In this document: piece by piece, positions 1-12,905 of the stretch | Position numbering within the stretch: position 1 is the stretch's first letter | How the letters are laid out: each line of letters opens with the position of its first letter | DNA from: Hyperoplus lanceolatus | Lineage: Eukaryota; Chordata; Actinopteri; Uranoscopiformes; Ammodytidae | Reading direction: 5' to 3' | Assembly (NCBI GenBank): GCA_026929865.2 | Contig: CM049408.1 | Coordinates: 18,596,501-18,660,500, forward strand | DNA length: 64,000 nucleotides | Notes under the pieces: generated by a model | The model's database searches: none | What the model saw: only the letters and a program-made list of their open reading frames with translations | Told to the model about the DNA's origin: nothing | Translations under genes and position numbers: made by a program

Positions 1-622
1 TCATGTGAACTTAAAGCGGCTACGAGTAACATTTAAATATCTTTTAAACAGCCTCATGTTTCCCCTCATAATCATAAATTACCTTTAACAGCAAACGAGA
101 CCATCAGTGCAAAGAAATACGTTTTTATATAGTTTTTATTACTGCGTTTGGTCTGGTCGCACACCCAGTCCTATTTTCGGTTCACGCGTGCATGCTTTAT
201 GGTCACATATCCGTATTGGTCGCAGATTTCAGTGTGGAGCAGGAACGCGATTTGAGAAGCCTATCCCTCCAGGTGAGGGAAGGGAAGCGGGAGCCTTGTT
301 TGAGACAGTTATTTGTCGTCATAATGACTGATAACGGGGCTGAACCATCAAAGAAAAAAAATGCAATGAAGAAAAGGTAAAAGGGAGCGTGATAGGCGGG
401 CGGGAGGGCGTTGCCAAGCAACGTATACACAATTTCACGGAGCGAACCTAGATCTGCAGTGTTTACTCCTAAATGAATGAGCGGTAACCTACTAAAACAA
501 AGTTTACTTTGCCTCACAAGCATCATCAGATGATTCATCGGAAATAGTCATTATTTACAACAACATAAACACATTACCTCATTGTGATCCATACTAACTG
601 CCGTCTCTCGTTCATTCGCTTT

Positions 623-771
623 GTGTGAGGACACGGAATCTTTCAGCTCCGTGAGAGGTGACACTGCATCAACTCATTGCAATCAGGTGTGTGTGTAGCA
701 CTGACTGGCATTAGTTGATGCTGTGTCACTAACCACTCTCACGGAGCCGAAAAGAGTCCGGTGCCCTCACA
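623..771. repeat. Long imperfect inverted repeat (snap-back element)
   Basis: The left arm (623-673) and right arm (713-771) are reverse complements over about 50 bp with small bulges. Shared blocks include GCTCCGTGAGAG with CTCTCACGGAGC, and GCATCAACT with AGTTGATGC. The loop is about 40 bp and contains a short GT run. Probably a small non-autonomous fold-back transposon. I did not see a clear target duplication. Confidence 0.6.
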
Positions 772-2148
772 CTTTCAACACACGGACTTGCTTCCTGATT
801 ATTTGAATCTCGCACGCCCGGAACGACCTAGAAAACAGCTTCACGACAGCTGGCGTCGTAAAAATACTACCGCTTTTGTCCAAAGGGGACACCAACGTGC
901 CATGTTACTCGTAGTGGCTTTAAATCATGAGTATTTTGGAAGATCATATAAGAAAGTACGTCAGCAGCTAAATTAAGGGAAATATAATTAGTCCTGCTTC
1001 AAAGTGGCCGATTGTACAACACTTTTCCATTTTCTTGCCACACAAAAGATCACTCTAGCTCGCAGTACACCACACATCTCTTCACATTTGAAAACATTTT
1101 TTTGGAGGAGATATTTGGTGGTGACAAAAAGTGTCCCACCACTTTAAAACCATATAAAACATGAATCTGTTGAAGAAAAACAGTTTTTATTAATATGAGA
1201 GATTATTTAGTGTTGTTTTTGATGAAAAAATTACTTTTTAATCATTATTAGGTTTTATTGCATATGAAAGATTGAAACCCTCTTTGTGGACACACTGTTT
1301 TGGACGTCGTGAGAAGATAACAAGTGTCATATATTTGACATACTAATGATAAAATGGAATTTAAGGGGATAATTGTGCTCCAGACATTCTATTCTCAATC
1401 CCGAATAACATCTACATTTTTAAATATGTTGATTTTTAAAGATAACAGTAGTTACATATGGAAGTATGCTTCTCAAGAATCACTGATTTATTTATTTTTT
1501 TTCTTCCTTCTGGGCAAAGAAGCAAATACAGGCGCTTTCATTAGTGGGTCATATGCTCAATCACCGTTGTTTTAACTCACTATTCGAAAAATAGGAACTC
1601 AGCAGCCAATAAACTAGACGATCCGGTAATGATAGTGGTACATTCTAGCATTGCATACTACAAGTTTAAAGTTCCTGAAGGCTGTGCGACTCTTGTGGCA
1701 TGAGACCAAAACAGCCATGTATTGAGCTACATTGCTGAGTGAGAAATTGTCATTGATCCAATAAAAGATAATTTTGACAAAGGAAGAAAAGACAGTAATT
1801 GCATAATGTGAGCTTCAGAACACCCAAATGTGGTCATATGCACACTCAGCATTGCAACATATGAATAGATATCCAGAGTAATGAGCAAGAGCAAGTACCA
1901 GGATTCGGCCTGTCTCGACAGCAGATTAATGAGAGCCTAACAGAATTGGATTTGAATATCAATGCTGGTCTATTGCTTAAACTGACATTAATTGCCACCT
2001 ATTACATTGGCTGCGCGCCCCTTTATTTCAAAACAATCACTGCCATTGAGTGATTTGAAGACAGAAGGGTGGGAGGCCAATTGAATGCATGCTCAACCTT
2101 GTATCATTTGTCAGCTGGTGCTGGGTGGCAGGATTCTCAATTACTAGT

Positions 2149-2222
2149 ATGTGTGTGTGTGTGTGTGTGTACTTGCGTGTATGTGTGTGTGCGCACATGT
2201 GTGTGTGTGTGTGTGAGTGTGA
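2149..2222. repeat. GT/CA microsatellite
   Basis: Interrupted (GT)n tract of about 74 bp, with ACTT and ATGT interruptions. The open frames read through it on both strands are simple-sequence artefacts. Confidence 0.95.
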
Positions 2223-2933
2223 CACACATGATCAGAAAAGCACAATTTCTTAGTCAACAGAACTCACTACTGGCTGCACCATTACAGGGTGTTTCTTGGT
2301 TGCTGTTTAAAGCACCATGTTCTTTCATCCGTCTGTTCATAATAAATACAAGTTTTGGTTATGCGGTCAAAAGACTTTGTTACATTTTAAGAAAACCTCT
2401 TCCGGCATGAAACCTTCTTAGACAATTTAAGAACATACTATATGAAATGAATTCAATGTTGTAACATTTTGATATTTAGATAATGCTCTCATAAGTTGTT
2501 TTTTTATGTATCCACATCACCTCAATCATTCTTTTGGGTTTTTCTTAACCTCCTCACCCTTACTTTCCACTTTCTGTAGGCCAGACTCCCAAAAAACTGT
2601 TCCAAAGCACTAGCAAATGCAACGTGAGTGAGTGAAAGGGGCTAGCTAAGCCAGCAGTACGCGTACTTATTACAATGATAACTTCATAGACCACATTGAC
2701 CCTTGCCTTGCAGGTCCTGGCAGACACCCACACTGGAAAGACTATACTACTACCTGCCATGGCTCTGAATATTGGCATATTATATTGGAAATAAATCGTA
2801 AGGCGGAAGGGTTCAATATGGACATAAATCCTAGGGATACTGGAATGACCCCTTAGATATTTAGTTGGTTGTCAATGAAATTAAAAGGGTGTATCCCCTT
2901 AGGAGCCTTAATATACTGAGATGGTTCCATACC

Positions 2934-2996
2934 AGTCTGTTTATGATGTTGCCTGTCTACTTAACAAGCAACATCTTATAACTTAATAAACAGACT
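2934..2996. repeat. Small hairpin
   Basis: AGTCTGTTTATGATGTTGC (2934-2952) pairs with GCAACATC (2968-2975) and ATAAACAGACT (2986-2996). A 10-nt bulge separates the two right-hand blocks. Function unknown; it could be part of a MITE. Confidence 0.5.
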
Positions 2997-3741
2997 AGCA
3001 TTGAACTGGCATCTTTTTGAGGTGATGGTAGAGTTAAAGTCATTGTGTGTTCAAAATGGAAATGGTTTATTCTCCGAGGAGCAAGAGTTTGTACAGAACA
3101 TTTCATTCAAAATAATCCATCCTTAGTTGAGGATTCATTAGTATCTTGTCCATGTATAAACCCATGATGCTAACCAGACCTCTCATCTAGAGATCTAGAC
3201 CACCAACATCCTTAGGAATAAGCCATGGGGCACAAAGGACTTATATGCCAAATGCAGGAGAAAGTGGAGAATGTTTTTTCGAGATAAAAGTAGGAAACGG
3301 ATCAGGCAACCAGTAGACATCACCCTCATTAGGCTCTGCTGTTAGTGGGGCCACAAAGTCAGCCCATTTTTTTTGTATTTCTTTGACAGTAGTCACTGGA
3401 AATAGAACGGGTGTTTCATTTGTCTTTCTTTCCCTCTTTCATTTTGCTCTCTCCTTTCATTATCCCCCTACATTTCTCTTTCTCCCAGAGTAATTGATAT
3501 GATATGAGCGCCGGCAAGTGTAATCTTCTTTTAATTAAGACCTGCTGCTGGCAACGGCTTCAGACCGATTGTGACTTACTGCTCTCTTCCTTCAATTTCT
3601 CTTCCCCTCTTCCATCATCTTGTTTTTCTTCTGTGGCTCCTCCAACTTTGGCTCGCCCATCTCTCTCACACACTCGGTCTACTTCTGTCTTCCTCATATT
3701 TTTTTCCTCAAGTGTTCTCTTTTCCATTGTCAATTCTGCAG

Positions 3742-6700
3742 TCCCACCACCATGAAGAGGAGAAGAGAGCCCTCAGTCGGGAAATCATCGTCCTCAACAA
3801 CCACCTCATGGAGGCGAAGATCAACATGAATAAGCTCAGAGAGGACAATGTGAGTATCAGGGCTGTACCATGTAAAATTAGCTTCCACTGACGTCCCTGT
3901 TAGCATTTTAGGCATGTACGCTCATTTCTACAGGAACTGAACTATTTTGTTTGATGAAATTCCAGTATATGTGCAGAAATTATATTTTAGTCTTCTCAGC
4001 CCACTAATTAAGCAGCGGCCTGCGGCGTTGCAGCATCACTAGGATCAGTTGCTTTCCTTGCCTGGTCGCTAATCCACCATTGTTAGCACCAACCAAAACA
4101 ACAAATGGCTTGGGAGCCTGAAATGACACGTTTTCTTAAAGCTGTTTTTGTTTTTAATGGAAAAGTTTTATCCCGTCACATTGGCAGCCTTCTCTGTGGA
4201 CCATGGTTGAAAAAATTCTCATAACCACTGCATTTCTGCAACCTCCCAGAAGCAATAGCAGATAGAGGACTTAACTCCAAGCCCCTAGGTGTTTTCTAGT
4301 GATTATGCTGAAATCAATGGGCATCCTCAGGGCTCCCAGAATGTGGAGCCAGGGTTGTTTGGATCAGAGCTCAGGGCCATGTGGCAATCTGGTGCCTCTC
4401 TTTCTCTATAGCGATTTTGCTGGTATTTCTATTGGGGGCTCCAGGTTAGATTTCTCTCTCCTTAGTCTATGGCAGTGTTTAGCACTATGAGGTGTAGGGT
4501 TAGGGTTAGGGTTAGTATTTTGCAAATGACAATCCCACTGAATCCGGCTAAGCCGATTGGAGTCAAAGTTCATTTTGAGTGTGATGATAATTTCTCCCAT
4601 CAGTCAGATATTTCCTGAAGATAGCAAAATGACTGCTTATAACATGGAATAAGGTAAATAGCATTTCAAATGTGCCATGCGACCTGGCATAAAAACGAAG
4701 ACATCATATTGAAAAAAATGTACTCAAAATGACCACAAAGAGATGCTAAACAACCATCATTTTGTATTTTTTCTTTCATTCTGGGTCTTGTTCCTCTGTA
4801 GTATGGATGGGGGGTGGTGGCTCTTCATGTCTGCGACTAATGGCACATTGTCTCATAATCTCTCCATGCTTTTACTAGTTATTAGATTGCATGAATAACA
4901 GATAGTTTAAAACAAAGCCACCACAGAAAATGACACTACTCTATTCACCTAGTCAGAGGTTAATCTATTGAAATCCTTTTTTGGCCTGATATGAAATGTA
5001 TACACCATGTTTAAACCTCATTAAAACTGGCTCACTATCTGCCAGCCGCTGAAATTCCTTGAAGAAACACACCACACACAGAACTCAAGTTAACTACAAC
5101 ATGACCAAGGTCTCACAAGGTCTATCTGAAAGATCCACAACAACAACAGGGAGTCCAAAAGTCCCCCGGCGACAAGTTGAATAGAATTCAGTGATTTGGA
5201 AAACTGTCTCTGTTAACTGGTGGAGGGAACTGCCAAAGAAAAGGCTTTGATGTTATGCGATGTATTGTCAGGGCAGTGGAGCGATAGAGGCTGAGGGAGG
5301 CTACAGTCCAGCAAGAACTGACCTTTATAAGTGGATGGATTTCACAGAGGGAGAGGAAACAAAAACCAGCTAAAACGCCCAACCACCCACACAAACACAT
5401 GCATTCAGAAACACGATGCACTGCACAGTGCAGATCCAAGATACAAATGAAATAGTTTGCTAGTGTCTGCATTAAGGACATTAAAAGCCTACCAACCAAA
5501 TGAAATAATGTAGCCAAAGTGAAAAATACAAGACAATTTATTAAATTTTTCTAGCTTGAAATTCTGAATTTGTTCCATCGATTTGACAGGTCACTAAATC
5601 ATTGAAAAACTCTAATCCAGTAGGCAACATATTCAAATATTACAATGGAATGTGGCCCAATGGGTACTATGTCATATATTCCATGTCATCCCATTAATTT
5701 CCCATACAGGATGTTTTGTTTCTCATAACCCATATTTAGTTGATAAATAATACATAAAATAGTTATTGCAGGGCTGTACAGTGCGACAGTTTTGATCGCA
5801 TTTGATACTGAAATTGATCACGTGCGATGATGAATACAAGTCTATTCGCACTAGTGCTCGTTGCTAATGAGGAGAGGCTGTCTTTGAAACACAGAGGAGC
5901 GCTGCACAACACTGCTTAGAGGGCTCTACATTAATACTCCAAATGGGGGTAAATGTAGACGTAGGCAAGTAAGTTATTGAGTCCACCCTTCACTTTGGCT
6001 GGTGAAAGATCTGTGCTTGTGCAGCGATTCTAGCATACTAAAACTTCAACAACGGTAATAACCGGAAAGAGACGGCACATTACCGCAGTTAAGTTAGCGC
6101 GTGTGCAAACAGAACATTTCCTGTGCGCCTTCACGTTCAAAGCCTGTTAGTAGCCAAACGTGAGTTGACTTTTATTTTGAAGCCGGTAAGAACAGGAAGT
6201 TAGTGCTTCACAGCCCTGCAGTGGTCTAGCTAGAAAGGCAACTCATTCAGCTGCAGAGAAAACTCAACAGTAGTCTAAAAACAATGTTTGAAATAAGCCA
6301 CTGAAGAACAACTCCCAACACATTCACAACAACCTATTTAATGTATCCTAAATTGTATATATATAATATATACATATAATAATTATATGTATATACAAAA
6401 AATATAGAGATATAGATATTATTTTTATATTTTTACGGGGATAAATAATTCTGAATCAGCAAAAACTTGCAATTGGCATGTTAGATTCTTCTAAATTGTC
6501 TAAAGTCTAAAGTCTAAATTGCAATCAGTGCACCCCTATTCATTTTTCTACAATTATTACTGCACACACTAGGATATAATATTAATTGAGAATCTCAAAT
6601 GAGACCAAGATGACAGGCTCAAAGGTAATTACAGTGAAATGCAAGGGTTGAGGTTGTGCAAGTTTTCGATCATACTTTGTGTGCTACCAAATTTATTTTT

Positions 6701-9700
6701 GTGCTACTGAATCTTTTTGCTTGCTAGCACCAGTGCTACCACCTAAAAAAATAAGTGTACAGCCCTGGTTATTGATATATTTTAGTTTTGTTGATGCTAT
6801 ACTTGCACTGTAAAAATGACATCAATGTATAATTATTTCCCCCATAAATACCCCATAATTACAAAATAATTAAACCCTAATTAGAAGGCTGTAATCTAAA
6901 GTGTTAGAGATTTGTCCCAGCGGGTGTTGGACCATAATCCCCCTCGGTCTAAACCTTAATTAAACCACATGAAGGTTGCAAAATTAAACAAGATTTTAAA
7001 GCATGAATTTAGTGATTGAGGATAATGTTCTGCCTCTTACAGGACCTGTACAGGAAAGACTGCAACCTGGCAGCTCAGCTGCTGCAGTGCTCCAAGCCTC
7101 ACTACAGAGCACACAAGATGTCCGAGGTGAGCTCCCCAACACTAATGCTGCAACTGCATCACTGTTTCACATCTGTGCATCAACCAAAAGGTCATCGTTC
7201 ACCTGGGTTAGTTCAGGGTTCAGTTACATAAGGAAGTTACATTTTGATAAATAACTTTTTTCACTTTCTCCTCAATAGCAAGAGGCTGGAAACTGTCAAA
7301 ATTATGCAGCTTGATCTGGGCTCTATAGCTGAGGAAACTAAGGCCATATTATCTTATTTAAAGGATTTTAGCAAACTGGCACGGGAAAAAACATTATCTA
7401 TAATCAAAAGCTCACAATTTTTCTCACGGTGAGTATTTTACATGCTGACTGTTCATATTTATTCTGATTATCCACCCAAGATCTTCCTCTTTTGTCAGTG
7501 TTTTGGTTAATTTTGTAAAAAATAAAATAATAATAAAAGTCTAAGGAAAAATAATGTAAAAAATTACAAACATTGTGTTTTATATTTTGCAAGTGCTTAC
7601 ATCATTTCATTTCAAAAAAGAAAAGATCACAACATAAAGGACAATAATGAATTTGCATGCAGCATTACCAAGATATTATATATCTAGATACATACAAACT
7701 CTAGTTTTGTCTACTTCAGCATGAAAATAAAGGTAGATTCCTCTAAATTGCACATGTGCCATGTGAAAATGTAAAGTTAACAATCAAGGGAGAACAAGAG
7801 GCTGGGCAAATGGTCAGGTGAGACTGTGTGTGTGTCGGTTCAATTGCTTATAGATTAAACTTTTCATTCATAAGAGGAAGAATTAGTAAGTCACTTACAG
7901 TTTGGCTTTACATAAACAAGTTTATATAAATCTCTTTGAAACATGGAGTACGAGTAGTAATAGATTTCGCAGTGTGGATGTGAATTGCTAGAATGACTAA
8001 AATAAGACATCCCATTTCCACCATACGCCATTAAACCACTTATTTCAATAATTGGTGCAAGACTTGTAGGCGCGTATATGCTGTCACGTGGATTCTCACT
8101 GCAAAACTATGTGACTGTTAATTAAGATTTCCCTTAGATAGCTGCTAATGCTGAGTTAGCTCACTTGAAGCACACACTGTATACCCCACATCCTCACCTT
8201 CTTTACATCTCTTTTCCCACTGGGTGAGGCAGCGGCTGCTAAAAATAGCCCCGACTTAAAAGATGCAGGTTATTTTATGCAGAGGCGAGCTTCTATTTCT
8301 GAACAAAGCCAAGTCAGTATTTTATCTTTTTTTTCTATTCCCAGCTGGAGACCCGGAGCACTGGTTTAATTTGAATCGAAGTTGTTCCCTGTGGATCTGA
8401 TATGTGTTTGATGGTAGACAGAATAAAGAGACGCAGAGAAAAAGACAGAATGAGAGAGAGAGGGAATGAAGCCTTTCAGGATGAGACTGCAATGGAGAAA
8501 TAGGAGAAAGATGAAAGGGTAAAAAGAGGAAAACAGAGAGAACTCAGTGTGGCAAGAACAGTTCCTACTGACCCTGGCCACTTTAATAGGCAAAACGAAC
8601 CAGTCTGTAATTGAGAGAAAAAGTTTTCTCAAACATGAGCAAATCTAACAAATCTAACAAACTGTTTTTCTGTAAATGAGTAAAACCGCAATGGACGAAG
8701 AAAGATCAAGAAAGAGATATACTGAGGACAGAAAGATGTATTTTTTTTAATGTATGTCCATTACATGTTTATTTAATTAATGTCCTTATCATTTCCTTTC
8801 TATGGAATTATAAAGTTGAGATAATTAAAGGACAAAAACAATGGTAGAAAATTAAAACAATGATTGCATTTGGGTGAAAGGAAGGCAAACAAATGAAATA
8901 ATAAATAAAGAATGCTTGTGTTCAGCAATTTCTCTGACAAGTTCATTAGAGGGGCAAAGCAGTGCAATTCCCTTTAGATGGAATTGCGCCTGGGCTGTGT
9001 GAACTTTCTGAAAATGAATTACTCTCTAAACCAGAGCTGTAGATTAAAATCCTTGCGAAATTGTCTCTAAAAATAACCCTCATTGCAGACACACAAACCT
9101 TAGAAAATATTGAAGTTGTATTTTATAAAAAAAATAACATAAGGCTGCTGAGGATATATATATATATATATATTTTTGCTAATCCGAAGACCGGCTCTCC
9201 AGCTTTCACTTTACTTTACTTGTTTCTCTTTGCATGCCTGTCTTCCTTGTCTTAGCTCCCACTGGATTTCCAGGAACGCATCAGTTCCCACATGGAGAAA
9301 CATAATCGAGGGAGCGGGGCTGCCATGGCAATGTGCCACTCCAATTACTCTGACGCAGTGCCCACATCCGTCATTGCCAAGGTCCTTGAAAAGCCCGAAC
9401 CAGGAAGCAGTTGCCCTGTTACACGTTCACCCAGCCCACAGCCGCAGGATGAAGAGTTTCTTACAGGTACAGGGAGAACTGATCATTTGAACCGCCGCGT
9501 TCCTTATAAGACATCTGACCTGTACTGCAGTGATACGGCCCTCTACTGTCCCGAACGATGGCAAGATACAGAGCGCAGGCAGAGCGTCGACCTCCACGGC
9601 ACCAACTTGCTCCAGCTTCACGCCCAGAACTCCACTGACAGCAACCCAGATGAAGAGGCCTACCACTCTGGAAGCTTCTCCCACAACGAGCACCCGACCT

Positions 9701-10800
9701 CATTTCAGCACCAAGATGAGTTTGGCACCGGTAGCCTTCCTGCCTCCAGTTCCTACTCCAGTTTCAGCCTTGCTTCGGATGACAAGGGAGGAGTGAGTGG
9801 TGGTTGTGGGCACACTGCCAGCAGCACCCTATCCTCTTCCCACCAGGGTCTCTATATGGACTGGCGAGATGGTGGCAGTGGGGACTATGGGCACAAAAGC
9901 AGCATGTCCTCTTATGATAAAGACAGCTTTAGCTTCCCAAAGTCTCTAAGCATCCAGCACATGGTAACCCCCAGGAGCCCGCAGAAAAGCAATTCGCCTG
10001 CATACACAAGGACGGCTTCGTGCTTCAGTGAGCCTTACCATTCCAGCACCCCTCGCCTGGCTTCCTCTCACAGCATAGGATCCACAACTGGACTGGGTCA
10101 AGCTCGTGGAGAAGCCCTGGACAGCCGAGATGACATCCAGGTCCATGAGGACGACCTAAACAGCCGCTGGAGACAGCTAAGTGTTGAAGACATCAACACC
10201 TTCTCCTCTTCCTTCCATAACTTGGCAGGGCGGGCCTCTCCTTACAGTTTTTCAGAGCGCCAGTTTGCAATGGGTCCCTCCAGTAAGATCAAGGGGTCTC
10301 TCTACAGCAGCTTCCAAGAAGGAGATGACGTCTTCCACAGCCGTGCGCTAGACCAGTGTTTCGCTGTGGGTCCCCCTTCGCCCAGTCGCAGCCCAAAACC
10401 TATGGAGCATTGCAAGCAGGAGAAAACTTCCATTCTATATAGAGCAAAGGATGACAGTCAGGACTCCGAGTGCAGTCTGTTCCTCTCAGGGAGCTCTAAG
10501 GAAAAGGAGAGTGGTGGGGGAGCGACGGCGGCTAGCAGTGCCAAGAAGGACTACGTAAATCTGAGTGCAGAGAGCTCAGCTGAGTCTTTACACCAAAGCT
10601 CCCTCGAAGCATCAAGTCTTCAGCACTACCCCAGCCCCAGGCCGAGGATCCGGCCCCGCCCAAGCTCCAGCTCCGCTCTCAGTGTCGGCCCCACACTCCC
10701 AAAGAAAACCTCTCCAAGATACCAAAAATTTGGAAGCACAGGACTGACGAGGAAGGACAGTTTGACCAAGGCACAGCTATACGGCACACTGCTCAATTGA
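3742..10800 (+). CDS. BEGAIN: BEGAIN, brain-enriched guanylate kinase-associated protein (3' part)
   Basis: Three coding exons are visible: 3742-3849, 7043-7126 and 9256-10800 (stop TGA). All junctions are phase 0 and have clean acceptors (ctgcag, cttacag, gtcttag) and GTGAG donors. They encode 578 residues. The first two exons give the end of the N-terminal coiled coil (EEEKRALSREIIVLNNHLME, then DLYRKDCNLAAQLLQC). The last exon is a long Ser-rich, low-complexity region opening with LPLDFQERISSHMEKH and ending SRKDSLTKAQLYGTLLN-like (here TRKDSLTKAQLYGTLLN), which is diagnostic of BEGAIN. In mammals the protein binds the guanylate-kinase domain of PSD-95 at postsynaptic densities. The exons for the start of the coiled coil were not found in 1-3741 and presumably lie to the left. 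The tail of the last exon (Ser/Pro-rich stretches, many SxxS) is probably disordered. The neighbour WDR25 is convergent, as in other vertebrates. Confidence 0.95.
4495..4515 (+). repeat. Interstitial telomere-like repeat
   Basis: Three exact copies of the vertebrate telomere hexamer in the form TAGGGT, followed by a partial fourth (TAGT). Too short to indicate a fusion point on its own. Confidence 0.85.
5769..6767. mobile_element. Non-autonomous hAT-like DNA transposon (about 1.0 kb)
   Basis: Terminal inverted repeats CAGGGCTGTACA (5769-5780) and TGTACAGCCCTG (6756-6767) are exact complements. They are flanked by a direct duplication GTTATTG at 5762-5768 and 6768-6774. CAGGG-type ends are typical of hAT elements, which usually make 8-bp duplications; here 7 bp are still exact. 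An inner copy of CAGCCCTGCA near 6210 suggests a second, nested end. No transposase frame was found inside. Confidence 0.85.
7127..9255 (+). other. BEGAIN intron
   Basis: Intron before the large last exon. Apart from a short AT repeat (about 9151-9172), nothing recognisable was seen. Confidence 0.85.
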
Positions 10801-12730
10801 ACAGTGATAGACGGCATTTTAATTTTATGCATGATGATGATGATGATGATTCCTAACTTACTGTACTGTATGTCTTAAGAGTTCCCTGCAGCAAACACAT
10901 ACTTGGTGTGATGGGGTGTTAAGATGTTGTTGTTTTATGTATCTCTTAGCCAAGGCACGTTTCAATTAGTCTGCAACACTTTTTCTATTGTATATCATGC
11001 AGGGGTGTAGCTACCTGAGACCAACTATTCATTGTTTTCGTTTCAATGATAATATTAACTTGAGCCAAAGGGATGAAATCACATTCTCTAAGGAATACAA
11101 CACAGACAGACCACATACTGTGCGTTTGCTCTTTTTTGGTGTTATGTACTGTTAGTAAAAACCAGCAAAAGACTATAAATTCCTGCTATAATATACTGAA
11201 CAGATAATGGACTAAAGTGTGTGTAATGGGGTGACTTAATTACACACGTTTGGGAAAAATAACTTTATCCATTATGTATAGTGACCCTGCTGACTGCAAG
11301 CTGTTGAGAAGATTTATTCGTTCTTAATTTTCTCTTTAACAAAATGCATGCTGTACAATGCATATTAACAAGACGGTAACACACATGTCCAGCTTAATTG
11401 TTTCTCATATGGACATTTTCTGAAAAAAAAAAACATAATTTATTAAAACAGAGGATTTTATTCAAATACCATTTAATATATACAGTATAGTAAGACAGTT
11501 CCTTCCAGATGCTAAACTTAACAATTCCTGATTTAGTTTGTAAAAATAATATAACTTAAAAGATGTAGAAATTGTTAAGGAGAATTGTAAGATTCAGCTG
11601 GAATGTTTCTTATTTTTGTATTAACCTGAAATTATGAACTCTGTACAGTAGTACAGGACACTTGTGAAAATGCCTTAATCCTTTTCAGTGGACAGCATGG
11701 TCTCCTTTCCAGCATCTAACAACTGTGTGTGTACATACACTGTTTTGTTACTGTATGTATACACTACTCTTCTTATTGTCAGGCATAACGCACAACCCTA
11801 GTTCCTTGGAAAAAGATCAAGTCTGTTCCTACACTAGGTGATATTTTTCAGTGGAGTTCTACATTGAAATCAGTTTTAGTTAAGAGACAGTGAGGCTTAA
11901 TCCCCATCAGAAAATCTGGCACTCTTGTTAATCTCATTTAAAGCATGCACAACCTGTCTATTTTATTTCGTAGAACAAACACATGCTGTCCAGTTGGCTA
12001 TTTAAAGGAATTAAAATACGACCCGGCCTTAGTTTTCCTGCTGCCCCATCATTATGCTAATATCTGCCCCTGTCACTAGTATAGATGGGCACCAAACGCC
12101 AATGTTCCGACTTCCCTCCGCGCCCTGTGGCTTGATAGATTGTAAAGGATTTCTTCATGCCTGTAAGGCTTTATAGATCTGAGAGGAATGGTGATCGGGA
12201 TAAGCTTAATAATGGAAACTCAGCTTTGCCCTCAAGGATTTTTCTGGAAGGCCATGCTTCTACCTCTCCCATTCCTGCAGATCTGGGAACTGGCTCAAGG
12301 CTGTTTTTAAAGAAAGAAAGAAAATAACAGAATTTCTTCTTTTTGACCTTGTCATGTTCATAAAAAGGGGAAACCTAACCACACCAGCCACAACAAGTTT
12401 GCAATCATATTCTCATTTGGTAAATGTAACCAATGTAGAAAGGGGTTGAGAGGACATTTGGTCATTTTGTTGTAGACATAATGTATAAAAACAGATAGAT
12501 ACACTACACACATAATTGTTATTAAACTATGGCTATTTTTCCAATTTCAGTTGATGTTATATTTATCGAATGTTTTGACCCTGAATGAAGCAGCTGTCCT
12601 GTCCTACCTCCAGCCCTGTTCCAGGAACAACAGGCCAGCTGTCTAAATGTCAACATATTTGTCTGTTTGATGCATGGTTCTATATTTTTGTTGTATGTTT
12701 ATTTACTTAATAAAGATGGGTGTTGGGCAA
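10801..12730 (+). other. BEGAIN 3' UTR
   Basis: AT-rich sequence downstream of the TGA. It starts with a short ATG/GAT triplet repeat (about 10829-10851) and runs without splice-like breaks to a canonical AATAAA at 12709-12714. A 1.9-kb 3' UTR is inferred from that signal; no transcript evidence is available here. Confidence 0.55.
12709..12714 (+). promoter_or_regulatory. Poly(A) signal, probable BEGAIN 3' end
   Basis: Canonical AATAAA followed within about 30 bp by a GT-rich stretch. It is the best-placed signal in the region after the BEGAIN stop codon, and it lies just before the transposon at 12906. Confidence 0.5.
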
Positions 12731-12905
12731 TACATCATGGTCTTTCAGGGATATTACTCAAGTGAATGAAGCCATTCATCTGAATTTCGTATATATTATT
12801 CATCTATGTGAAGCCTAGGCCACAAGCTCAAGATCTCTTTATCTAATAATACATTACATTTGTTTTTGTTTTCATGAATAAGGTCTCATGGTTATCATAA
12901 GCCAG

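Larger units (their letters stand above)
1..3741. other. Sequence upstream of the first visible BEGAIN exon, probably intron
   Basis: No exon recognised. The earlier BEGAIN coiled-coil exons are not here, so this is most likely intron. It contains an imperfect long hairpin at 623-771, a GT repeat at 2149-2222, a small hairpin at 2934-2996 and a pyrimidine-rich stretch at about 3415-3740 leading into the acceptor at 3741. Confidence 0.5.
3850..7042 (+). other. BEGAIN intron
   Basis: Intron between the first two visible exons. It holds a three-unit telomere-like repeat (4495-4515) and a 1-kb hAT-like element (5769-6767). No other gene seen. Confidence 0.85.

Noticed and set aside
9427-9703. 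Antisense open frames within the large BEGAIN exon
   Set aside because: They overlap a well-supported coding exon and lack any signature, so they are shadows of its codon composition.
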